Source of the DNA: Sulfurimonas sp.
GTDB taxonomy: Bacteria > Campylobacterota > Campylobacteria > Campylobacterales > Sulfurimonadaceae
Length of the DNA: 8,492 nucleotides
Reading direction: 5' to 3'
Assembly: GCA_027063585.1 (NCBI GenBank)
Contig: JAMORM010000056.1
Span: 1-8,492 of the forward strand
The notes below the pieces were generated by a model, which had not been told where the DNA came from, searched no databases, and worked only from the letters and a program-made list of their open reading frames with translations. Made by a program: the position numbers and the translations under genes. Shown piece after piece: positions 1 through 7,200 of this stretch (position 1 is its first letter; every line of letters starts with the position of its first letter).

Positions 1-66
1 AATGTAGATGATTTTATAAATACGGCAGAAGAAATACAAATGGCATATATAGAGAACAGCAGATGA
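1..66 (+). CDS. C-terminal end of an unidentified protein (partial)
   Basis: Frame 1 is open from the window edge to a TGA at 64-66 and gives 21 residues, ending in MAYIENSR. The piece is too short and too generic to identify. The stop overlaps the nspC start as ATGA, so the two genes are probably co-transcribed and translationally coupled. Carboxynorspermidine dehydrogenase (the enzyme one step before NspC) would be a natural neighbour, but nothing in these 21 residues shows that. The call as a coding end rests on the open frame and the ATGA junction. Confidence 0.6.
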   Translation, partial: NVDDFINTAEEIQMAYIENSR

Positions 67-1202
67 GTAAAATAAGTACACCTTGTTATGTATGCGAAGA
101 AGAACTTTTAGAAAAAAATTTAAAAATTTTAGAGTATGTACAGCGGCAAAGTGGTGCAAAAATTATTTTGGCATTGAAAGGTTTTGCCATGTGGAGCACA
201 TTTGATCTGGTTGCAAAATATTTAAAAGGCTGCACGGCAAGTGGATTATATGAAGCTAAACTCGCACGCGAAGAGTTTTGTAAATATAATAAAAATGCAG
301 AAGTACATACATATTCCCCTGCTTATAAAGATGAAGAGATTGAAGAAATTGCTAAAATTTCAGATCATATAGTCTTTAATTCTCCAAATCAATTACAAAA
401 ATATATTTGGAAAATCAAAGAAATAAATCAAAATATTCACATTTCATTACGAGTGAATCCTGAAGTATCCTCTTCTCCGGTTGATATTTACAATCCTTGT
501 GGTTTATACAGTAGACTTGGGACAACATTGGAAAATTTTGATGAAAAGGTGCTTGAAAATATAGACGGATTGAATTTTCATGCACTTTGTGAACAAAATG
601 TAGATGCTTTGATAGAAGTTCTAGCAGCTTTTGAAGAAAAATTTGCAAAATATTTTAAAAATTTGAAATATATTAATTTTGGCGGAGGACATCATATTAC
701 TAAGAAAGACTATGATATTGAGAAACTTATTTGGATAATCAAAGAATTTCGAAATAAATATAATGTTGATGTTTATTTAGAACCCGGTGAAGCAGTTGGT
801 TGGGAAACTGGTTATCTCAAATCGACAGTGTTGGATGTTTTTCACAATGGTATGAATGTAGCCATACTTGATACATCGGCAGAAGCACATATGCCTGATA
901 CATTGGCAATGCCATATCGAGCGGAGATTAGAGGTGCCGGCGCAGCAAATGAGAAAAAATATACTTATCGCTTGGGAGGCAATACCTGTTTGGCTGGTGA
1001 CATTATGGGTGATTATTCATTTGACGCACCTTTACATGTAGGCGATACTGTTATATTTGAAGACCAAATTCATTATACATTTGTGAAAAACACTACTTTT
1101 AACGGTATCAAGCTTCCGTCTTTGGCAATAAAACGTAAAAATGGAGAGATTGAGCTTATAAAAGAGTTTGGGTATGAAGATTATAAAAATCGACTTTCAT
1201 AA
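63..1202 (+). CDS. nspC: Carboxynorspermidine/carboxyspermidine decarboxylase
   Basis: This 379-residue protein is a PLP-dependent fold-III (alanine racemase/ornithine decarboxylase-like) decarboxylase. It removes CO2 from carboxynorspermidine or carboxyspermidine to give norspermidine or spermidine, the last step of the aspartate-semialdehyde polyamine route found in Vibrio and Campylobacterota. It is expected in the cytosol as a homodimer. Visible landmarks are LALKGFAMW with the Schiff-base lysine at K39, the phosphate-binding glycine loop NFGGGHH around residues 205-211, EPGEAVGW at 240-247 (with E243), DTSAEAHMPD at 270-279 (with E274 and H276), and GGNTCLAGD near 305-313, in which C309 matches the catalytic/specificity cysteine of the second subunit. 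The length fits the family (about 375-385). The ATG overlaps the upstream stop (ATGA) and only a weak purine-rich GAGA precedes it, so translational coupling is likely. In Campylobacter the enzyme mainly serves spermidine synthesis; the triamine made here cannot be read from sequence. Confidence 0.95.
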   Translation: MSKISTPCYVCEEELLEKNLKILEYVQRQSGAKIILALKGFAMWSTFDLVAKYLKGCTASGLYEAKLAREEFCKYNKNAEVHTYSPAYKDEEIEEIAKISDHIVFNSPNQLQKYIWKIKEINQNIHISLRVNPEVSSSPVDIYNPCGLYSRLGTTLENFDEKVLENIDGLNFHALCEQNVDALIEVLAAFEEKFAKYFKNLKYINFGGGHHITKKDYDIEKLIWIIKEFRNKYNVDVYLEPGEAVGWETGYLKSTVLDVFHNGMNVAILDTSAEAHMPDTLAMPYRAEIRGAGAANEKKYTYRLGGNTCLAGDIMGDYSFDAPLHVGDTVIFEDQIHYTFVKNTTFNGIKLPSLAIKRKNGEIELIKEFGYEDYKNRLS

Positions 1203-1210
1203 TTATTTTC

Positions 1211-2212
1211 TTAAAGTTTATTGTTAAAATTACCAAAATAAATATTTATTAATAAGACAATTGAATAATTGGCTTTATAATCATTTTCTTTGTGAAAATT
1301 AACAGAGGGGTTGATCTCATAAAAGAACCACTGTTTCCATACATTTTTTCTAAAATTGAGTGCAGTTGTATAATTGTTTATGCCACTGTATTTTTTAGAG
1401 GAAGGGGTTACTTTGTATTTTGTATTGCCTGAAAATATTTGTGCAATACTCAAAGAAGTTTTGTTGTTAAAATTCCAATAGTATCGGCTCGAAATATCAT
1501 AATCCATACCATTAATGTTTGTTTGAGTTTTTCTGTGCAAGGTAAATCGCAATAGGTTTTTTTCTTCTACTGCTTTGTCAAAATAAATATAGGTGTTTTC
1601 TTGAAAATGATCTTTCGTAGAGTATTCAAAAACCTGTACCGGTTCTATTTTCCATTGATTGGAAGTGAAAATTTTAAAATATCTTGCTCTTGTAAAAGGG
1701 TGAAACCCTCTAATACCGAGAGAATATTTACTTTGTATTTTGTAATGGTCTGCTCTAAAATAGTTGAGTCCAATTTCTGTTGGAGAATCCTTGTTTATTA
1801 CCTTTTTGTTTTCATTGTTATCATTGACACCGGATATAAAGAGATTAAGCCTTTTGTTTGTTCTTTTTAAACCTATATGTGCATTGATACTGATGCTTTT
1901 TTTATATTTATATTTTGACTGAAATTGTGTATTTAGTTTTATGCTTACAAAAGAGTTATCTGTTTCATTTAGATATTTCTCATTTTTAAAGAAATAATCC
2001 ATATTTTTAGAATTATTACCATTTATATGACGCTTGTTTTGTTCTTTAGTTTTAAAGAGTTTTTCAGTTCCTATATCTAAAGTATTGGAATAATCAATGA
2101 CTTTATTAGAAATCACTTTGTGCGCAATGTCAATATAAGATGTATTGGTCTCTACTGTCTGTGCATGTAGATTTAAGAGATACGCTACACAAAGGAATAA
2201 AACATTTCTCAT
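1211..2212 (-). CDS. Exported probable outer-membrane beta-barrel protein, function unknown
   Basis: The 333-residue protein starts with a clear signal peptide: a short basic start (MRN), a hydrophobic core over residues 4-15, and a likely signal peptidase I site after A17 (LNLHA/Q). The only early cysteine, C8, lies inside the hydrophobic core, so it is not a lipoprotein. Residues from about 95 to the end are a run of alternating polar/hydrophobic stretches rich in Tyr, Phe, Asn and Lys, typical of outer-membrane beta strands. The C-terminal segment (WFFYEINPSVNFHKE, then SIVLLINIYFGNF) resembles the closing strands of a widespread uncharacterised proteobacterial family with a 'W-x-F-Y-E-x-x-P' pattern, as I recall it. 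No enzyme motif is visible. Its 3' end lies only 8 bases from that of nspC on the other strand. A weak GGAA ribosome site sits about 8 bases before the ATG at 2212. The coding call is strong; the barrel call is inferred. Confidence 0.8.
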   Translation of the reverse strand: MRNVLFLCVAYLLNLHAQTVETNTSYIDIAHKVISNKVIDYSNTLDIGTEKLFKTKEQNKRHINGNNSKNMDYFFKNEKYLNETDNSFVSIKLNTQFQSKYKYKKSISINAHIGLKRTNKRLNLFISGVNDNNENKKVINKDSPTEIGLNYFRADHYKIQSKYSLGIRGFHPFTRARYFKIFTSNQWKIEPVQVFEYSTKDHFQENTYIYFDKAVEEKNLLRFTLHRKTQTNINGMDYDISSRYYWNFNNKTSLSIAQIFSGNTKYKVTPSSKKYSGINNYTTALNFRKNVWKQWFFYEINPSVNFHKENDYKANYSIVLLINIYFGNFNNKL

Positions 2213-2289
2213 AAAAAATTTCCGTAAATATTTGTATTATTCAAGATATATATTATATACTCTGTGAAAAGATTATAGCAGGATTTGCA
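2213..2289. promoter_or_regulatory. Divergent promoter region between the barrel protein and methyltransferase genes
   Basis: This 77-base, very AT-rich spacer separates two genes that start in opposite directions, so both promoters must lie here or inside the opposite gene. On the minus strand there is a perfect TATAAT at 2257-2252. On the plus strand TATACT at 2256-2261 is the best -10 candidate, and it overlaps the minus-strand box. No convincing -35 hexamers are seen, which is common for sigma-70 promoters in Campylobacter relatives. An AGGA ribosome site at 2280-2283 precedes the ATG at 2290 with six bases between. Confidence 0.45.
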
Positions 2290-2844
2290 ATGAGAGAAGA
2301 TAAAGAACGTTGGAATATACGTCATGTAGAAAAACCGATGCGTAAAAATGTGGAACCGATAATAGAAAAATATATAGATATGGCAAATATCGGTAAAGCT
2401 TTGGATATTGCCTGTGGTGTCGGAAGAAACACTCATTTTTTAGTAGAAAAAGGGTTTCAAGTGGATGCGGTTGACTTGAGTGACTATGCTCTTTCTCAAG
2501 TCAAAGATGATGCAAAAATAAAAAAAATAGAAGTTGATTTGGATAGTTATAATTTACAAAAAAATGAATATGATTTGATTATAAACATCAACTATCTCAG
2601 TAGAAGATTATTTCCTCAAATCAAAGAAGCGCTTAAGCCAAACGGCTTGTTAATATTTGAGACTTTTATTGTAGCTCACGGTGATTTTAATCAGCCGGCA
2701 AACCCTGAATATCTTTTACGGGTTAATGAGCTTTTACATGCTTTTATTGGGCTTGATATTGTTTACTATGAAGAAAAGGATGAGATTAATTTAAGAGGGG
2801 AAAATACTCGTGTTGCTTCACTTATAGGAAGAAAAAGATGTTAA
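2290..2844 (+). CDS. TehB-like class I SAM-dependent methyltransferase
   Basis: This 184-residue cytosolic protein has a complete Rossmann-type methyltransferase core. Motif I is ALDIACGVGRN at residues 37-47 (SAM-binding glycine loop, D39). Motif II is VDAVDLS at 58-64, with D62 placed to bind the SAM ribose. VDLD at 82-85 fits the adenine-contact position. YDLIINI at 94-100 and the strand GLLIFETF at 119-126 complete the core. The C-terminal part NPEYLLRVNELLHAF (138-152) is typical of small proteins annotated as tellurite-resistance TehB-like or Methyltransf_25/11 enzymes. The substrate cannot be inferred, and a tellurite role should not be assumed. The ATG is preceded by AGGA with six bases between. 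The glycosylase gene follows 12 bases after the stop and in the same reading frame, so the two probably form an operon. The family call is secure; the specific function is unknown. Confidence 0.88.
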   Translation: MREDKERWNIRHVEKPMRKNVEPIIEKYIDMANIGKALDIACGVGRNTHFLVEKGFQVDAVDLSDYALSQVKDDAKIKKIEVDLDSYNLQKNEYDLIININYLSRRLFPQIKEALKPNGLLIFETFIVAHGDFNQPANPEYLLRVNELLHAFIGLDIVYYEEKDEINLRGENTRVASLIGRKRC

Positions 2845-2856
2845 AATTTTATTTAC

Positions 2857-3459
2857 ATGTATAAAAATTCTCTGCAGATATATGAGTTTCTCAATACAAA
2901 GAATTTACTAAAAAATTCCCCAAAAGAGTGGTGGCCTAATGCCGGAACTTTTGAAGTGGTCGTAGGTGCTGTTCTAACACAAAATACGACATGGAAAAAT
3001 GTTGAAAAATCTTTAAAAAACTTAGAAAATTTTTTAGATTTAAGCTCTTTTGCATCATTACATGAAGAAGTATTAAAAGAGAAAATTCGTCCAAGCGGAT
3101 TTTACAATCAAAAAGCACCAAGACTTTTAACATTAGCGCAAAATATACAAAATGAATTTGGTAATTTTGAGTCTTTTCAAAAAAATGTAACGAGAAAATG
3201 GCTTCTCTCCCAACTTGGCATTGGGCAGGAAAGTGCAGATGCTATTCTTTGTTATGCCTGTTTTCGTGCGGAAATGGTCGTAGACAGTTATACTAAAAGA
3301 TTATTAAAAAAATTTGATCTTGAGTTTAAAACATATATGCAGTATAAAGAGTTTCTAGAGTATGATTTTAAAAAAGACTTTACATGTAAAGAGTTACATC
3401 TTATATATGCCAGATATCATGGCATGATTGTAGAGTATAATAAGATTACAAAATTATAA
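2857..3459 (+). CDS. magIII: MagIII-type 3-methyladenine DNA glycosylase (HhH-GPD family)
   Basis: This 200-residue protein belongs to the endonuclease III superfamily and very probably flips out and removes alkylated bases such as 3-methyladenine in base-excision repair. From memory it aligns along its length with H. pylori MagIII: EWWPN at 24-28 (aromatic base pocket W25, W26, P27), GAVLTQNT at 37-44, IRPSGFYNQKA, the helix-hairpin-helix LGIGQESADAILCY (120-133), the catalytic aspartate D143 in MVVDSY, and YARYHG...IVEYNK at the C-terminus, where K196 matches MagIII K211. The four-cysteine iron-sulfur motif of true Nth is absent, as in MagIII, so an AP-lyase endonuclease III is unlikely. 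The lysine reported as carbamylated in MagIII (K205) corresponds here to M190. The start at 2857 has no clear ribosome site and lies 12 bases after the methyltransferase stop, so coupled translation is likely. The 3' end overlaps recO by six bases. Confidence 0.9.
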   Translation: MYKNSLQIYEFLNTKNLLKNSPKEWWPNAGTFEVVVGAVLTQNTTWKNVEKSLKNLENFLDLSSFASLHEEVLKEKIRPSGFYNQKAPRLLTLAQNIQNEFGNFESFQKNVTRKWLLSQLGIGQESADAILCYACFRAEMVVDSYTKRLLKKFDLEFKTYMQYKEFLEYDFKKDFTCKELHLIYARYHGMIVEYNKITKL

Positions 3460-4071
3460 TCCTTCAAGCAAAATATTCCAAAGTCGTTGTACTTCTTTAT
3501 TGGTCAAAAAAAGAGAAGATTTGTTTTCAAAGAGTTCTTTGAGAGCTTTTTGATTGAGAGGTAAAGTGTGTGAGCAGTGTTCATGTGTCGGCAGGTACGC
3601 ACGTAAAAGAGAAACATCTTCTTCGATTTTTTTCGAACATAAAAAACAGTGCATATCTTTATGTAGTCGTCCTTCATGCTCTAAAAGTTTGACATAGGCT
3701 TCAACAGCTACGCGTTTTGGGTTTTGTTTGTCCCAGTTTCTTGATGCATCTTCAATCAAGTCAAAATAAAATGAACCGATGGCTTCAGAATCTTTCAAAT
3801 GTTTATAAAAAAGTCCCAAAAAATCCTGCCACAGACGTAAAAGTTTATAGTCATTTATCCAGCTATATCCGATGTGTATGACATCTTTGAGTCTTGCAAT
3901 AGTCGATTTGGCAGAACTTTGGGTTTCATAATCAATTTTAAAACCGAGATTGATAACTCCATGTCGTGCACCATAAAACCTATAAAGGGTATCTAAGCTG
4001 TTTTGCGATAAAATACTTACTATTAAATCCTCATCTTTTACACGATTTAAGTTGATGATAAAACCTTGCAC
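3454..4071 (-). CDS. recO: DNA recombination/repair protein RecO
   Basis: The 205-residue protein is the short RecO typical of Campylobacterota. RecO anneals SSB-coated single strands and, with RecR, helps load RecA at gaps in the RecF pathway. The N-terminus MQGFIINLNRVKDEDLIVSIL (with GTG read as Met) is the first strands of the OB fold, followed by LYRFYGARHGVINLGFKIDYE (29-49), a recognisable epsilon RecO signature. Residues 75-140 are mainly helical. C142 and C145 (CFLC), together with H163, H165 and C166 (THEHC), form a plausible zinc site, as in many RecO proteins. The start is fixed: GTG at 4071-4069 is directly preceded by an in-frame TAG (4074-4072), and AGGAAG lies just upstream. 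The gene overlaps the MagIII-type glycosylase gene tail to tail and is divergent from gltB. No strong promoter is visible upstream. Confidence 0.92.
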   Translation of the reverse strand: MQGFIINLNRVKDEDLIVSILSQNSLDTLYRFYGARHGVINLGFKIDYETQSSAKSTIARLKDVIHIGYSWINDYKLLRLWQDFLGLFYKHLKDSEAIGSFYFDLIEDASRNWDKQNPKRVAVEAYVKLLEHEGRLHKDMHCFLCSKKIEEDVSLLRAYLPTHEHCSHTLPLNQKALKELFENKSSLFLTNKEVQRLWNILLEGL

Positions 4072-4078
4072 CTAATTG

Positions 4079-4084
4079 CTTCCT
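4079..4084 (-). promoter_or_regulatory. Ribosome binding site that supports the GTG start of recO
   Basis: On the minus strand AGGAAG (4084-4079) lies seven bases before the GTG codon at 4071-4069. With the in-frame TAG immediately upstream of the GTG, it rules out a longer protein and supports a non-ATG start. Confidence 0.65.
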
Positions 4085-4152
4085 ATATACACACTTTGTG
4101 ATTTTTTTTAAAATATTTTACACTTATTATGCTTATTTAAACCAAAAGAAAG

Positions 4153-4158
4153 TATAAT
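4153..4158 (+). promoter_or_regulatory. Predicted -10 box of the gltB promoter
   Basis: This is a perfect TATAAT in the intergenic region, 92 bases before the gltB start codon. No consensus -35 is found at the expected distance, but AT-rich upstream DNA is usual for promoters of this group. It would place the transcription start near 4164-4167 and give a 5' leader of about 85 bases. The prediction is from the motif alone. Confidence 0.45.
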
Positions 4159-4165
4159 TTAACTG

Positions 4166-4185
4166 TTTTGTCTAAATAGACTAAA
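4166..4185. repeat. Imperfect 20-base palindrome at the predicted gltB transcription start (possible operator)
   Basis: The inner arms GTCTA (4170-4174) and TAGAC (4177-4181) are perfectly inverted around AA. One mismatched pair (T/T at 4169 and 4182) separates them from outer arms TTT (4166-4168) and AAA (4183-4185). It lies just after the TATAAT at 4153-4158, so a bound dimeric regulator would cover the likely transcription start. The binding protein is not identifiable. The arms are too short and AT-rich for a terminator, and no T-run follows. Confidence 0.45.
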
Positions 4186-4249
4186 TTTCTTTAAAAAGAG
4201 ATTAAATTTATATGTTTTTCGTATAAAATTTACAAATTTGGGAGTTAAA

Positions 4250-7200
4250 ATGGTTGAACATCATGATTTATTAAGATCATTTAAGGATAATTGTGGTTTT
4301 GGTCTTGTTGCCAATATCAAAAATAAGCCTTCACATAAAGTACTTAATGATGCAGTTACTGCATTGGAACGTATGATGCACCGTGGTGCTGTTGCCGCAG
4401 ATGGAAAAACAGGAGATGGAAGTGGTCTGCTTCTTTCTATGCCGGAAGAATTTCTCAGAGCAGAAGCCGAGGACAAAGGTATCGAACTACCGAGCCAGTT
4501 TGCTGTAGCCAGTGTTTTTACAAAAAATAAAAAACATTTAGATGCACTTGAAGCAATTTGCCAAAATAATGATTTGAGAGTAGTGCTTAATCGTGATGTA
4601 CCGGTAAACATAAATGCCTTGGGTGATCAAGCACTTGCATCTTTACCTCATATTGCACAACTGTTTATAGTTCCTAATTCGATTATGGCAACAAATAGAT
4701 TTGATGCTCTTTTATATCTGTCTCGTAAAGAGGCTGAACATGAACTCGGAAGCGACAGAAATTTTTATATAGCTTCCATGAGTTCAAAAGTTCTTTCATA
4801 TAAAGGGCTTGTTATGCCGACACATATTAAAGAATTTTATATAGATTTGCAAAATGAAAATTTTAAAATATCTTTTTCACTCTTTCACCAAAGATTTTCA
4901 ACAAATACACTTCCCGAGTGGCGTCTTGCTCAGCCGTTTCGTGCTGTAGCGCATAATGGAGAAATTAACTCTGTTGAAGCAAATCGTATTAATGTTGCTA
5001 TAAAATCAGAATCAATTAAAAGTGAAGTATTCAGTGATGAAGAAATTCAAAGACTACTTCCTATTTTACAGCCGGGTTCATCTGACAGTGCATCTGCAGA
5101 TAATTTTTTTGAATTTTTAATAGTCAATGGAATGGATTTTTTCAAGGCTGTACGTGCAGTTATTCCTGCCGCATGGCAGAATGCTCCACATATGGATCCT
5201 GAACTCCGTGCATTTTATGAATATTATTCAACTGTTTTTGAAGCATGGGATGGTCCGGCTGCATTTTCAGTAACAGACGGAAGATATATAGGATGTGTAC
5301 TTGACAGGAATGGTTTACGTCCTTCAAAATATATAGTCACAAAAGATGATAATCTTTTAATCGCTTCAGAATACGGTGTTGTGGATATTGCCGAAGAAGA
5401 TATAAAAGAGCGTGGACGCTTGCAGTCAGGTGAAATGCTTGGACTTGATTTGAAATTTGGAAAACTTCTTAAAAGTCATCAAATTGATGATTATTTAAAA
5501 AGTGCCAACCCTTATATGAAGTGGTTGAATGAACATATGATTTACCTGCAAGAACATGTAGAAGAGCAGTATAGTACATGTACAGAAATGGATGAAGATA
5601 CTTTAATAAGAAGACAGCGATATTTTAATGTGACACAAGAAATCATAGAACAAGTCATTGAACCTATGATAAAAGATGGCAAAGAAGCCGTTGGTTCTAT
5701 GGGTGATGATACGCCTCTTGCGGCTTTTTCGCAAAAGCAACGAAATTTTACAGATTTCTTCAAGCAAAAATTCGCTCAAGTAACAAATCCGCCGATAGAT
5801 TCTATTCGTGAAAAAGTTGTTATGAGTTTAAATACCGGTTTTGGTGAAGTACATAATATTTTAGATGAAATTCCATCACATGCACATAGGCTAAAATCAA
5901 TTTCTCCTATTATTACAAGTGAAAAACTTGAAGTTTTAAAGTCTTTTGGTGATGAAAAATCTCCTAGATATCAAGAATTTTATAAAAATGCCACATTTTC
6001 AACCGCTTATAAAACAGATTTGAAAGCATCACTGGAAAATTTAGTTGAAAAAGTAATTTCAGCAGTGAACAATGATGGAATAAGAATAGTAATTTTAGAT
6101 GATACTGAATTTAGCAAAGAGAATAAAGTTATTCCGATGGCAATGGCGATAGGACGTTTAAATATTGCTCTGCTGAAGGCAAAAGTACGTCATCTTGTTT
6201 CGTTGATTGCTGCAACAGGTGAAGTTGTTGATTCACACAGTGCGGCAGTACTGATTGGCTATGGTGCATCCGCTATTTATCCTAATGTACTATTTGCAAC
6301 AATTGCATCACAGCTTGAAAAATCAAAAGCATTAAATTTAACATGTGCAGATGCATATAAATCTGTGCATACGGCACTTAACGGTGGACTTTTAAAAATT
6401 ATGTCTAAAATGGGTATTGCAACGATCGCTTCGTATAGAAATTCCGGTCTTTTTGATGTGATGGGATTAAGCAGCGATATAGTTAAAGAGTGTTTTGAGA
6501 CATCACATGTAACAATACCGGGTCTCACATATAATGATATCGATGAGAGACTTGAAAAAGCACATAAAGCTGCTTTTAAAATAAATGGTTTTAATAAAAT
6601 ATTCCCATTAAATATCGGGGGATATTATAAATTTTATACAGGACAGGAACACCATGATTTCGGTCCTGCAGTTATTCAAGCTATTCATAATGTTTCCAAA
6701 AATCCGTCACAGGTAAATTTTGACAAATTGAAAAATCTTGTGAACAAACGCGGATTGAAATTTATTCGTGATTTCTTTGATTTACAATCAGACAGAAAAC
6801 CGATTGATATTTCAGAGGTTGAACCCAAAGAGACAATTTTTAAACGTTTTGCTTCTGCAGCTATGAGTCTTGGATCTATCTCTCCAGAAGCTCATGAAAC
6901 GATTGCTATGGCTATGAACAGAATTGGCGGTCAATCTAACTCAGGTGAGGGTGGAGAAGATAAAGCTCGTTTCGGTACACAAAGAGTCTCAAAAATTAAA
7001 CAGGTAGCCTCAGGACGTTTTGGTGTCACACCTGCATATCTTAGAAGTGCAGAAGAAATTCAGATTAAAGTTGCTCAAGGGGCAAAACCGGGTGAGGGTG
7101 GACAGCTTCCTGGTCATAAAGTTACTCCATTAATAGGAAAACTGCGTCATACGGTACCGGGTGTAACACTTATTTCACCACCGCCACATCACGATATTTA

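Larger units (their letters stand above)
4072..4249. promoter_or_regulatory. recO-gltB divergent intergenic region
   Basis: This is the largest non-coding stretch in the window (178 bases) and is strongly AT-rich. It must hold the promoters of recO (minus) and gltB (plus). For gltB there is a perfect TATAAT at 4153-4158 and a second, weaker TATAAA at 4222-4227, the latter close to the start codon. T-rich tracts upstream (about 4110-4118 and 4136-4139) fit the weak -35 signals of Campylobacter-type sigma-70 promoters. A GGGAG ribosome site at 4240-4244 precedes the gltB ATG by five bases. An operator-like palindrome lies at 4166-4185. I see no stable GC hairpin, RNA gene or small ORF here. Confidence 0.6.

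Noticed and set aside
1237..1250. Perfect 14-base palindrome AATAAATATTTATT just after nspC
   Set aside because: It is made only of A and T, lies inside the coding 3' end of the minus-strand gene, and would form a very weak hairpin. It is expected by chance in DNA this AT-rich, so it is not called a terminator.
1601..1870. Plus-strand open frame inside the barrel protein gene, and similar short frames at 415-648, 2209-2436, 2936-3133, 5542-5763 and 6277-6528
   Set aside because: All are antisense shadows of well-supported genes, with no ribosome site or recognisable motif.
2290..2844. Naming the methyltransferase tehB and calling tellurite resistance
   Set aside because: Only the general SAM-binding core and a TehB-like tail are visible. 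No tehA neighbour or tellurite-specific feature is present, so no symbol or substrate was assigned.
2857..3459. Endonuclease III (nth)
   Set aside because: The C-terminal four-cysteine iron-sulfur motif is absent, and the WWPN pocket and C-terminal YARYHG match MagIII rather than Nth.
4186..4249. Riboswitch or small RNA in the gltB leader
   Set aside because: The leader is short and almost entirely A/T, with no conserved riboswitch element (for example glutamine riboswitch) and no GC stem that I can see.
4261..4611. Open frame on the minus strand inside the gltB 5' end (116 codons)
   Set aside because: It lies wholly within gltB, whose glutaminase motifs are intact on the plus strand. The minus-strand product is low-complexity, Ser/Leu-rich and shows no family motif.
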